Of a DNA stretch of 39,285 nt, positions 28,656 to 36,340 are shown piece by piece. A model generated the notes under the pieces. The model made no database searches, was not told the origin of the DNA, and worked only from the letters and a program-made list of their open reading frames with translations. Origin of the DNA: an uncultured Eubacteriales bacterium (GTDB taxonomy: Bacteria > Bacillota > Clostridia > Christensenellales > Aristaeellaceae); NCBI GenBank assembly GCA_902781945.1, contig CACZLE010000022.1, positions 28,026-67,310 on the forward strand, written 5' to 3'. A program made the position numbers and the translations under genes. Each line of letters starts with the position of its first letter. The first letter of the stretch is position 1.

Positions 28656-29591
28656 ATGCGCGGAAAAATCGTGCTGCTGTATGAAACGGAGCGGGGCAAG
28701 GCCCTGTGCGATATTGCCTCCTATGTGCTGACCCAGGTGGCCGTGGCCTTCGGCCACGCCCTGACCCTGCCGGTCAAAAAATGCGAGCCGGTCCCGGAGG
28801 TTTCGGATGCGCTGCTGGACCTGTGCGCCGACGCCGAGGGCATCCTGGTGGGGGATGGGGACATGGCCTGCCTGCCCGCCCTGGCGGATGAACTGCTGTG
28901 CGCCAGCCGCGTGCGGGAGCTGCGCTACACCCATCTCATCGAAAACCGCGCCCTCATGGGCCTGGGACGCCCGCTGAACGCCGTGCTGATCCAGGCGCTT
29001 TCCAGCGAGGAGGAGACCCTGGCAGCCACGGCCAAGCTGGCCTATGCCGTCTCCGCCCGGGAGAACATGGCCATTTTGCAGGTGCCGGCCACGGGCAAGC
29101 TGGCCGCCGCCTGGAAAAAGGCCGTGGACGGGGCCGATTCCCTCAGCGCGCCCTTCCATGCCTGGGAGCTGCCCCTGCCCCGGGTGCTTCCCGATATGAT
29201 CCACCGTCCCCAGCATTGCGGCGTGCTGCTGTGCCCGCCCTACGCGGGCTATGTGCTGGCGGACGCCGCCGCCGCGCTGGCGGGAGCCCAGGGCATGGGC
29301 TACGACGCCTATGTGGGCGGCCAGTGCGGCCTGCTCTCCGCCCTTCGCCAGGATGACGACGCCCTGAATCCCTTTGGCATGCTGCGGGCCGTTACCCACC
29401 TGCTGCGCAGTGAGCTCAAGATGGAGCAGGAGGCCGCCTGCCTGGAGGCCGCGATGCGCAATGTGCTGCAGGCCGGCTGGCGTACGGCGGATATCTCCCT
29501 CAAGCCCGATAAGGTCATGGACGCCGAGGGCATCTGCGACCTGGTGTGCCAGCAGATCGAGGTGGCGGGGGAATGGATCGCCAATAAGTAA
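28656..29591 (+). CDS. Divergent isopropylmalate/isocitrate dehydrogenase-like protein, catalytic motifs missing
   Basis: The 311-aa product resembles the Rossmann-like beta-decarboxylating dehydrogenases mainly in its C-terminal half: YAGYVLADAAAALAGAQGMG corresponds to 'LSDEASMLAGSLGM', and LNPFGMLRAVTHLLR and AGWRTADI correspond to 'ANPIGTIL...LR' and 'GYRTADI'. The usual N-terminal PGDGIGPEV is replaced by LLYETERGKAL. The segment that should hold YEPVHGSAPDIAG reads GLLSALRQDDDALNP. It is also shorter than the usual 350-360 residues. It is therefore probably not a working dehydrogenase. It follows pyrR by seven bases and is last before the terminator. Relationship is moderately sure; function unknown. 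Confidence 0.55.
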   Translation: MRGKIVLLYETERGKALCDIASYVLTQVAVAFGHALTLPVKKCEPVPEVSDALLDLCADAEGILVGDGDMACLPALADELLCASRVRELRYTHLIENRALMGLGRPLNAVLIQALSSEEETLAATAKLAYAVSARENMAILQVPATGKLAAAWKKAVDGADSLSAPFHAWELPLPRVLPDMIHRPQHCGVLLCPPYAGYVLADAAAALAGAQGMGYDAYVGGQCGLLSALRQDDDALNPFGMLRAVTHLLRSELKMEQEAACLEAAMRNVLQAGWRTADISLKPDKVMDAEGICDLVCQQIEVAGEWIANK

Positions 29592-29601
29592 GCCTTGTTG
29601 C

Positions 29602-29645
29602 AAAAAACGCCAATCGGCAGGTTTTTCTGTCGATTGGCGTTTTTT
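29602..29645. terminator. Strong bidirectional terminator between convergent genes
   Basis: AAAAAACGCCAATCG at 29602-29616 pairs perfectly with CGATTGGCGTTTTTT at 29631-29645. It ends both the + strand GntR-led cluster and the minus-strand small gene that stops at 29647. Confidence 0.95.
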
Positions 29646-29646
29646 A

Positions 29647-29811
29647 TCAGCAGGATTGCAGGCTTTTTTGCGGCTGTTCCTGCCAGGCCTCCAGCTGGGC
29701 CTCGTCGATCCGGCGGGCCATGCGCAGGGCATCCTCCGTCAGGCCTTCCCGGTACAGGGCTTCCACCAGGGCGCGCAGGGTGCGGCAGGGGTCAAAGAGC
29801 GGTTGTTTCAT
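29647..29811 (-). CDS. Small protein (54 aa), possibly Spo0E-like
   Basis: Read on the minus strand, this starts with ATG (plus 29809-29811) after GAGGCGG at a good distance, and it ends two bases before the shared terminator. The peptide starts MKQPLFDPCRTLRALVEAL, continues YREGLTEDALRMARRID and EAQLEAWQEQ, and ends SLQSC. The two predicted helices with a short turn recall the Spo0E family of Asp-phosphatases, but the SQELD signature reads ARRID, so this is only a guess. The organisation (ribosome-binding site, terminator) supports a real gene better than its sequence does. Confidence 0.55.
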   Translation of the reverse strand: MKQPLFDPCRTLRALVEALYREGLTEDALRMARRIDEAQLEAWQEQPQKSLQSC

Positions 29812-29966
29812 GGTTCCGCCTCGCTTTCGTTTCAGGTTGGTTACAGTTTATTACGGGACTGGCCGCCCCGCAATGGAAGGTTTTGTCGAAAAAATGAGAA
29901 ACGCCGATTTTTTCACAGATTATTCACACAATGTATCGAAAAACTTCGCAATTGAAACACAGAATG

Positions 29967-30482
29967 TTACGGGGCAATGAGAAATGTTTCGGGATCTATG
30001 TAGCCGCCGTCCCGCCACAGGGCGATTTCGATAAAGCCTTCGCTGCCCGCCCGGCCCAGGGTTTCTCCGGCCTGCAAGCTATCCTTTTCCTTTGCCTGCA
30101 AGATATGCAGCCCCCGGTATTCGCTCTCAGTCCCGTCGTCGTTCCGCAATAAAACCGCGCCGTTCTCCGCCCGGACCACCTGGCCCGGATGCATGGCCCG
30201 CACCGCCGTCCCGGAAGCGGCTTCATAGCGCACATAGGGGGAAAACCGCCAGATCCCGTTTTCTTTATGCGCGTCCCCAAAGGGGATCAGCACCGCCCCC
30301 TCCACGGGCCGCGCCCGGGCGGAGGCCGCGCCGCCCAGCGTTTCATCCTGACTGGCCGCCGCGTTCTGCGCCGCCATGCGTTTCAGGTCGTCCTGCCTTG
30401 TATACAGGGCGGCGAACAGGATCACCAGTACGCACAGGGCCGCCAGCAGGCTTTCGCCCCATTTTTTTATCATCCGGCGCAT
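29967..30482 (-). CDS. Degenerate LytM/M23-fold membrane protein, SpoIIQ-like
   Basis: The 171-aa protein has a short basic N-terminus, one membrane helix (about 10-30), a linker, and a LytM-like domain: YEAASGTAVRAMHPGQVVRA, YRGLHILQAKEKDSLQAGETLGRAG, FIEIALWRDGGYIDPETFL. The zinc ligands are gone: the HxxxD site reads VRYEA and HLHFE reads FIEIA. A single-helix anchor with a dead LytM domain is the layout of SpoIIQ, the forespore partner of SpoIIIAH during engulfment, so I infer a sporulation role. GGAGGTG lies before the ATG. It is divergent from polA and shares its promoter region. Confidence 0.65.
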   Translation of the reverse strand: MRRMIKKWGESLLAALCVLVILFAALYTRQDDLKRMAAQNAAASQDETLGGAASARARPVEGAVLIPFGDAHKENGIWRFSPYVRYEAASGTAVRAMHPGQVVRAENGAVLLRNDDGTESEYRGLHILQAKEKDSLQAGETLGRAGSEGFIEIALWRDGGYIDPETFLIAP

Positions 30483-30519
30483 TTTTTACACCTCCATCCC
30501 CATTATGGCACAGGTTTAC

Positions 30520-30548
30520 TTTGTATATTCTCCCGAAATGTGATACAA
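30520..30548 (-). promoter_or_regulatory. Candidate minus-strand promoter for the SpoIIQ-like gene
   Basis: On the minus strand TTGTAT (plus 30543-30548) and TACAAA (plus 30520-30525) lie 17 bp apart. It occupies the same DNA as the polA promoter on the other strand. A forespore sigma factor might be expected for a spoIIQ gene, but I see no convincing match. Confidence 0.45.
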
Positions 30549-30549
30549 T
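30521..30549 (+). promoter_or_regulatory. Sigma-A promoter of the polA operon
   Basis: TTGTAT at 30521-30526 and TACAAT at 30544-30549 are separated by 17 bp. GGAGG at 30569-30573 precedes the polA ATG. Confidence 0.75.
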
Positions 30550-30581
30550 ACCCCGTGAAGCCAGAAACGGAGGACACACGC

Positions 30582-33107
30582 ATGCGGGATCTTTTTTTGA
30601 TCGTGGACGGCAACAGCCTGCTGCACCGCGCCTTTCACGCCCTGCCCCTGATGGACTACGAGGGCCAATATACCAATGCCCTGCACGGCTTTTTGAATAT
30701 GCTGCTGCGCTGCATGCGGGAGCGCAATCCCCGCTGGTGCGCCGTGGCCTTTGACGAGCACGCTCCCACCTTCCGCCATACGGCGTATGCGGAGTACAAG
30801 GCGGGCCGCGCCCGCACGCCGGACGAGCTGCGCCCCCAGTTCGATTCCATCAAGGAGATCCTGTCCGCCATGGGCCTGGGGGTATTGAGCCTGACGGGCT
30901 ACGAGGCGGACGACATCCTGGGCACTCTCTCCCTGCAGGTGCGGGAAAAGGGCGCGGACGCCCTGCTCCTCACCGGTGATCGGGACGCCCTGCAATTGGT
31001 GGACGATGAAATCACCCTGCTCCTCACCCGCAAGGGCATCAGCGAGGTGGAGGAATGCACCCCCGCCCGGGTCAAGGAGCTCTTTGGCGTCACGCCCGCC
31101 CAGATCACCGATCTCAAGGGCCTCATGGGGGACAGCAGCGACAACATCCCCGGCGTGCCCGGCGTGGGTGAAAAGACGGCGGTGAAGCTGCTGGATCAGT
31201 ATGAGACCCTGGAAAACGTGCTGGCCCACGGGGACGAGATCAAGGGGAAATTGGGCGAAAAGGTGCGGGCCAACGCCGACCAGGCCCGGTTTTCCAAATG
31301 GCTGGCCACCATCAAGCGGGATATCCCGCTGACCGTGCGCTATGACGCCTGCGAGGCCCATCATCTGCGGGACGGCCTGCCGGCGCTGCGCAAATACGGC
31401 CTGATGACCATTGCCAACCGCATCGCCCAGGAGGAGGGCGAAGCCCCCGAGGCCGCGCCCGCCGCCCTGGAATTCTCCGACTGGCAGGAATTGACCGCGG
31501 ACAGCGCCGCGGCAATCAGCCAAAAGGAAAACGTGGCCGTGTATCTGGGGGAGGAGGAAATCTCCCTTTGCGACGGCAAGGAGCGCCTCAGGGCCCAGCT
31601 GGGCGGCCAGATGGATCTGTTTTCCATGGAAACCGCCGGGGATGCCATGGAGGATTGCGCGCCCGTGTGGCAGCGCCCGGTGATCACCCACGACGGCAAG
31701 CGCCTGCTGCACACCTTGGCCGACCAGGGCAAGCCCCTGCCGGAGATCGCCTTTGATACCATGCTGGCAGCCTACGCCCTCAATCCCCAGGAAAAGACCT
31801 ATCATCTCTCCGCCTTCGGGGAGGCGGACGCCTCCGGCGTGTGGGCGCTGATGACGAAGCAGCAGATGCAAATGCGCCAGCTGGACGTGGAAAAGCTCTA
31901 CCGGGAGATCGAATTGCCGCTGCTGAACGTGCTCTTTGACATGGAGCGGGAGGGCTTCCGGGTGGACACGGAGGTGCTCCGGGAGATCGGCAGCCGCCTG
32001 TCCGCCCAGGAAACGGCGCTGCGGGAAGACATCTATCGCCTGTGCGGCGTGGGCGAATTCAACATCAACAGCCCCAAGCAACTGGGCGAGGTGCTCTTTG
32101 GCAAATTGGGCCTGCAAACGGGCCGCAAGACCTCCAAGGGCTATTCCACCGACGCGGACACCCTGGAAGGGCTGCGGGAGAAGCATCCCGCCATCGGCCC
32201 CATCCTGGAGTACCGCCAGGTGAGCAAGCTCCACGGCACCTATATCGACGCCCTCATCCGCAAGGTGGGCCCCGATGGCCGCATCCATACCTTCTTTGAT
32301 CAGACGGGCACGGCCACGGGCCGCATCTCCAGCGCCGAGCCCAATTTGCAGAATATCCCCGTGCGCACGGACATGGGCCGGGAGATCCGCCGGGCCTTTG
32401 TGGCGGCCCCGGGGCACGTGCTGGTGGACGCCGATTACAGCCAGATCGAATTGCGTATCCTGGCCCATTTCAGCGCCGATCACGCCATGGTGGACGCCTT
32501 CCGCCAGGGTCAGGACATCCACGCCCGCACGGCGGCGGAGGTGGCGGGCATCGATATTTCCGAAGTCACGCCCCAGATGCGCTCCCACGCCAAGGCCGTC
32601 AACTTCGGCCTGGTGTACGGCATCAGCGATTTCGGCCTGGCCCGCAACACCGGCATGACCCGCAAGGAGGCCGCCGCCTTCATCGAGCGCTATTTCGCCG
32701 CCTATCCCGGCGTGCAGAAATTCATGGAGGAAAAGAAGGCCGAGGGCTACGCCAACGGCGAGGTCCGCACCCTCTTTGGACGGATGCGCAGGCTCCCCGA
32801 GCTTAAATCGCCCAATTACAATATGCGCTCCTTCGGCGAGCGCGCCGCCATGAACACCCCCGTCCAGGGCACGGCGGCGGATATCATCAAGCTGGCCATG
32901 GTGCGGGTGCACGAGGCCCTGAAAAAGGGCAATTTCAAGAGCAAACTGATTTTGCAGGTACACGACGAACTGATCATCGAGGCCCCGGAGGCGGAAAAGG
33001 ACGCGGTGGCGGCCCTGCTCAAGGACTGCATGGAGCACGTCATCGACCTGTCCGTCCCCCTGGTGGCCGAGGTCAAGATGGGAAACAGCTGGTATGAAAC
33101 CAAATAA
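30582..33107 (+). CDS. polA: DNA polymerase I
   Basis: The 841-aa protein combines the N-terminal 5'-3' nuclease (about 1-290: LIVDGNSLLHRAFHALP, GYEADDILGTL, GDSSDNIPGVPGVGEKTAVK) and the A-family polymerase (about 430-841). Motif A is DADYSQIELRIL near 614, the O-helix region is RSHAKAVNFGLVYGIS, and motif C is VHDELIIEAP near 793. The central 3'-5' exonuclease domain is shortened and lacks the DxE motif, so proofreading is not expected, as in many Gram-positive Pol I enzymes. Start is the ATG at 30582 after GGAGG; upstream in-frame codons lie in the opposite gene and promoter. It overlaps coaE. Confidence 0.97.
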   Translation: MRDLFLIVDGNSLLHRAFHALPLMDYEGQYTNALHGFLNMLLRCMRERNPRWCAVAFDEHAPTFRHTAYAEYKAGRARTPDELRPQFDSIKEILSAMGLGVLSLTGYEADDILGTLSLQVREKGADALLLTGDRDALQLVDDEITLLLTRKGISEVEECTPARVKELFGVTPAQITDLKGLMGDSSDNIPGVPGVGEKTAVKLLDQYETLENVLAHGDEIKGKLGEKVRANADQARFSKWLATIKRDIPLTVRYDACEAHHLRDGLPALRKYGLMTIANRIAQEEGEAPEAAPAALEFSDWQELTADSAAAISQKENVAVYLGEEEISLCDGKERLRAQLGGQMDLFSMETAGDAMEDCAPVWQRPVITHDGKRLLHTLADQGKPLPEIAFDTMLAAYALNPQEKTYHLSAFGEADASGVWALMTKQQMQMRQLDVEKLYREIELPLLNVLFDMEREGFRVDTEVLREIGSRLSAQETALREDIYRLCGVGEFNINSPKQLGEVLFGKLGLQTGRKTSKGYSTDADTLEGLREKHPAIGPILEYRQVSKLHGTYIDALIRKVGPDGRIHTFFDQTGTATGRISSAEPNLQNIPVRTDMGREIRRAFVAAPGHVLVDADYSQIELRILAHFSADHAMVDAFRQGQDIHARTAAEVAGIDISEVTPQMRSHAKAVNFGLVYGISDFGLARNTGMTRKEAAAFIERYFAAYPGVQKFMEEKKAEGYANGEVRTLFGRMRRLPELKSPNYNMRSFGERAAMNTPVQGTAADIIKLAMVRVHEALKKGNFKSKLILQVHDELIIEAPEAEKDAVAALLKDCMEHVIDLSVPLVAEVKMGNSWYETK

Positions 33108-33702
33108 ACCGTATATTGTGGGGCTCACCGGCGGCATCGCCTGCGGAAAGAGCCATGTATCCCGGGAGCTGCGCGCCCTGGGCGTGCCCGTCATGGACGC
33201 GGACGCCATCTCCCACGGCCTCACGGCCCCCGGCGGGGCCGCGTTGCCTGCCATCCAGGAGGCCTTTGGGGAGGGCGTTTTCGAGGGGGAGACGCTCAAC
33301 AGAAAGGCCCTGGGGGCGCTGGTGTTTTCGGACGATGAAAAGCGGAGGCAGCTGGAGGGTATCCTCCATCCGCTGATCCTGCAAACCATGCTGCAGGAGA
33401 CCGCCGCGTCCTCCGCGCCCATCGTGGCCTGGGACGTGCCCTTGCTCTTTGAAACCGGTCTGGATCAGCAATGCGACGAGGTCTGGTGCGTGTATATTAC
33501 ATTGGGCGAGCAGTTGAAGCGCGTCATGCGCCGGGATCATCTGAGCCAGCAGGCGGCCCAGGCCCGCATCGACAGCCAGATGTCCATGGAGGAAAAGAAA
33601 AATCGCGCTACGCATCGCATCAGCACCATGGGCGCCCGGGCGGACACCCGCCGCCATGTGCGGGGGCTGCTCCGCGATCTGCAAAGGAGATTGAAGCTGT
33701 GA
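33094..33702 (+). CDS. coaE: Dephospho-CoA kinase
   Basis: The 202-aa P-loop kinase makes the last step of CoA synthesis. The Walker A motif is GLTGGIACGKSHVS, followed by VMDADAISH and, in the substrate domain, VAWDVPLLFETGLDQQCDEVW. Length is normal. It overlaps polA by 14 bases and the next gene by four (GTGA). The polA-coaE arrangement is common in Firmicutes. Confidence 0.95.
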   Translation: MKPNKPYIVGLTGGIACGKSHVSRELRALGVPVMDADAISHGLTAPGGAALPAIQEAFGEGVFEGETLNRKALGALVFSDDEKRRQLEGILHPLILQTMLQETAASSAPIVAWDVPLLFETGLDQQCDEVWCVYITLGEQLKRVMRRDHLSQQAAQARIDSQMSMEEKKNRATHRISTMGARADTRRHVRGLLRDLQRRLKL

Positions 33703-34388
33703 ACGGATATACGCCCACGCCCCGCCGCAGACGGTCAGAAAGCTATGTGAAGCCCAGCCGCCGGCGTCCCACGGTGTTTCCAGTGCGGGTGGTGCTGGTG
33801 CTTTTCCTGCTGCTGATCGTGGCCGGATTGGCCCTGATGATAACGCGGGGAAGCCTCAACCGCCTGCGTGACCAGCGGGAGCAGGCCGCCCTGGAATATG
33901 ACCGCCTGGTGGCCCGGCATACGGTGCGCTACCGGGAATGGATCGAAAAATACGCTCTGGAGAACGGCATCGAGCCCGCCTACGCCGCGGCCATCATCCT
34001 GCGGGAAAGCAGCTATGATCCCCGGGCCACCAGCAGCGTGGGGGCCCGGGGCCTCATGCAGGTGATGGAGGACACCTTCAATTACGTCCGCCGCAACCTG
34101 GGGGAGAGCACCACCTTCGACGATATGTACGACCCGGAAACCAACATCCGCTACGGCTGCTGGTATCTGGGCAATCTGAGCCGCACCTTTGACGGCGATC
34201 CCATCGAAATGGCCTGCGCCTATCACGCGGGACCCAACAATGTAAAACTGTGGATCATGAATTACGCCGCGGATCAAAAGAACCTGCGGCTGGAGGAGAT
34301 CCCCATGGAGGACACGCGGTATTACGCGGGAAAGGTCTATGACGCCTATGCGATCTATTTCCAGCATTATTATCCGGACCCCGCTTAA
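33699..34388 (+). CDS. Membrane-anchored lytic transglycosylase (SLT family)
   Basis: The 229-aa protein starts with GTG overlapping the coaE stop, preceded by AAAGGAGA. A basic N-terminus (TPTPRRRRSESYVKPSRRR) precedes one membrane helix (about 29-48), and the SLT domain lies outside. Its catalytic Glu is Glu103 in AAIILRESSYDP, followed by ATSSVGARGLMQVMEDT and ACAYHAGPNNVKLWI. These enzymes cleave the glycan strand of peptidoglycan, with roles in wall remodelling or spore germination. The same gene follows coaE in many clostridia. Confidence 0.92.
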   Translation: MNGYTPTPRRRRSESYVKPSRRRPTVFPVRVVLVLFLLLIVAGLALMITRGSLNRLRDQREQAALEYDRLVARHTVRYREWIEKYALENGIEPAYAAAIILRESSYDPRATSSVGARGLMQVMEDTFNYVRRNLGESTTFDDMYDPETNIRYGCWYLGNLSRTFDGDPIEMACAYHAGPNNVKLWIMNYAADQKNLRLEEIPMEDTRYYAGKVYDAYAIYFQHYYPDPA

Positions 34389-35931
34389 AAGGGCCCTGGC
34401 CCTGCTGCTGGCCCTGGCGCTTCTGCCCGCCGCGGGCCTGGCGGAATTCCTCACGGATACCGGCATCCACATGGGCATCATCTCCGTGTCCACCACCCAG
34501 GTCAATCCCCTGACGCCGGTGGAGCGGGAATTCATGTCGCTGACGGATCTCATGTACGAGGGGCTGATCTATCTGGACGACAACTACCGTCCCCAGCCCT
34601 GCCTGTGCGAGCGCTTCGCCACCAGCCCCAACGGCCAGACCTGGTTTTTCTATCTGCGGGAGGGCATCACCTTCCATGACGGCACGCCCCTGACGGCGAA
34701 CGACGTGGTGGCCACGGCCCAGGAGATCCTGCGCCTGGCGGAGAACGGCGAGGGTCGCTATCAGACCCTCAAATACTTCATCACCTCCATCGAGGCCAGC
34801 GACAGCCGCACCGTGGTGGTCAAGACGGGCCGCGTCAATTACGGCTTCCTCTACGCCATGAATTTCCCCGTCCTCAAGGCCAGCGAGGTGCAGGCGGCCA
34901 ATCCCGTGGGCACCGGGGCCTATTATCTGGATTTCTTCGAGCCCGGGGTCTATATGCTCCTGTCCGCCTATCTGGGCTGGTGGCAGAACATCCCGGAAAA
35001 CCGGCAGATCCTGGTCAACTTTTTCAGCACCAACCGGGAGCTGATCTCCGCCTATGAATACAGCAACGTGGACGCCGTGCTCACCCGGGCCATCACGGCG
35101 GCCCAGTACCGCAGCGGCGTGAGCAGCTACAACATCGACTATCGCACCACCCAGCTGGAAACCCTGCTGATGAACAACCACGCCTCCGAGCTTGCCGACG
35201 TCAATGTCCGTCAGGCCATCCGCTACATGATCGATATGGACGACCTGGTGAACAACGTCTATTACGGCATGGTCACCCGCACCGACACCCCCCTGATCCC
35301 CGGCACCTGGACCTATTGGAACAGCGATCTGCGCCAGGAGTTCAACCGCCAGAAGGCTAATGAGCTATTGGACGCCGCGGGCTGGGATCACTTTACCGAG
35401 AGCACCGCGGGCAACCAGGTGCGCACCCGGGTGGTCAACGGCAAGCAGGCCAATCTGCACCTGAGATTCTATGTCTATGAGGAGCAGGATAATTCTGTGC
35501 GCGTCGAGGTGGCCAACCGCATCAGCGACGCCCTGCTGGAGGTGGGCGTCGAGTGCACCGTGGAGACCATCACCTATAAGGAGGCCGCCGAAAAGCTCAA
35601 GGCGGGCTCCTACGATCTGTGCCTGGCGGCCTTCAACATCGATTTTACTCCCGATCCCGGCTATATGCTCATTTCGGGCAACACCGCCAATTACACCCGC
35701 TACCGCTCCAGCGAGATGGACAGCCTGATCCAGAACAAGCTGCGCAAGGCCATGGACGAAACGGAGTACGCTCAGGCCCTCTATGAGATCCAGAACCTCT
35801 TTTGGCAGGATTGCCCGCTGGTGTGTCTCTATTATCGCAACGGCGCCATCCTGACCCGCCAGATGTTCACCGACGCCCGGGACGTGCGCGAGCCCGAGGT
35901 GCTGCGGGGCATCGAGACCTTCCGGAGATAA
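34339..35931 (+). CDS. Extracellular solute-binding protein, family 5 (peptide/nickel type)
   Basis: The 530-aa protein has a signal sequence (LKRALALLLALALLPAAGLA) and the SBP_bac_5 fold: LYEGLIYLDDNYRPQPCLCE, FYLREGITFHDGTPLTANDV, VRQAIRYMIDMDDLVN and a long C-terminal lobe. Relatives deliver oligopeptides to ABC importers. There is no lipobox cysteine after the hydrophobic stretch, so it seems secreted rather than lipid-anchored, and no permease or ATPase gene is nearby. Possible starts are ATG at 34339 or 34348, both inside the 3' end of the transglycosylase gene, so the two are probably translationally coupled. Confidence 0.88.
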   Translation: MTPMRSISSIIIRTPLKRALALLLALALLPAAGLAEFLTDTGIHMGIISVSTTQVNPLTPVEREFMSLTDLMYEGLIYLDDNYRPQPCLCERFATSPNGQTWFFYLREGITFHDGTPLTANDVVATAQEILRLAENGEGRYQTLKYFITSIEASDSRTVVVKTGRVNYGFLYAMNFPVLKASEVQAANPVGTGAYYLDFFEPGVYMLLSAYLGWWQNIPENRQILVNFFSTNRELISAYEYSNVDAVLTRAITAAQYRSGVSSYNIDYRTTQLETLLMNNHASELADVNVRQAIRYMIDMDDLVNNVYYGMVTRTDTPLIPGTWTYWNSDLRQEFNRQKANELLDAAGWDHFTESTAGNQVRTRVVNGKQANLHLRFYVYEEQDNSVRVEVANRISDALLEVGVECTVETITYKEAAEKLKAGSYDLCLAAFNIDFTPDPGYMLISGNTANYTRYRSSEMDSLIQNKLRKAMDETEYAQALYEIQNLFWQDCPLVCLYYRNGAILTRQMFTDARDVREPEVLRGIETFRR

Positions 35932-35934
35932 GCC

Positions 35935-36249
35935 ATGCGTCTGACAGATTTTACACCCCGGGAGGAGGCCTTCTGGCAGGAATTCATTGCGCTGCAGGGC
36001 CAGACCTTCCGCACGGCCCGGGGCCTGGATTTCACCTTTCGCGTCCAGGGCGGAGAGCTTTTCTTCGACCGCAAGGAAAAGAGCATCACCAAGGCCACGG
36101 TCCTCATGTCCTATCGGCGTGCCTTGGATGTCCAGGCGGCGGAGGGCTGCGTCAGCGGTCCCAAGAAGCTGGGCACCTTCGGGGCCAGCTATCTTTATCC
36201 CGTGTTCCTGCGAATGGGGATCTGCACCGCCAATCCCATGCAAATATAG
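35935..36249 (+). CDS. Conserved small protein of unknown function
   Basis: The 104-aa protein follows the binding protein by three bases and ends at the terminator. It reads as a compact soluble domain: EEAFWQEFIALQGQTFRTARG, DRKEKSITKATVLMSYRRAL and the striking end GPKKLGTFGASYLYPVFLRM. I recall similar short clostridial proteins with the KSITRATV and GPKxLGxFGASYLYP motifs but no function. The basic central helix could touch nucleic acid; that is only a guess. Confidence 0.7.
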   Translation: MRLTDFTPREEAFWQEFIALQGQTFRTARGLDFTFRVQGGELFFDRKEKSITKATVLMSYRRALDVQAAEGCVSGPKKLGTFGASYLYPVFLRMGICTANPMQI

Positions 36250-36276
36250 CGGAGCAAAAATCGCTCCGTTTTTTTT
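36249..36276 (+). terminator. Rho-independent terminator of the polA operon
   Basis: CGGAGC at 36250-36255 pairs with GCTCCG at 36263-36268, followed by eight T. Confidence 0.92.
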
Positions 36277-36285
36277 CATTCCCTC

Positions 36286-36316
36286 TTGACCTTGCACTTT
36301 GGTGCAATGATATAAC
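36286..36316 (+). promoter_or_regulatory. MerR-type promoter with 19-bp spacer and central operator dyad
   Basis: TTGACC at 36286-36291 and TATAAC at 36311-36316 are 19 bp apart, two more than optimal. Within the spacer TTGCAC-TTTG-GTGCAA (36292-36307) is a perfect dyad. Over-long spacers with a dyad between the boxes are the hallmark of promoters that MerR regulators activate by untwisting DNA, so the gene downstream likely controls itself. Confidence 0.85.
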
Positions 36317-36340
36317 GGCCTCAGAAAGGAGGCGCGGGAT

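Noticed and set aside
30582..33107. Loss of proofreading in DNA polymerase I as a special finding
   Set aside because: A degenerate 3'-5' exonuclease domain is usual in Gram-positive Pol I and not remarkable.
30516..33422. Long minus-strand open frame opposite polA and coaE
   Set aside because: It covers two unmistakable genes on the other strand and has no ribosome-binding site or domain.
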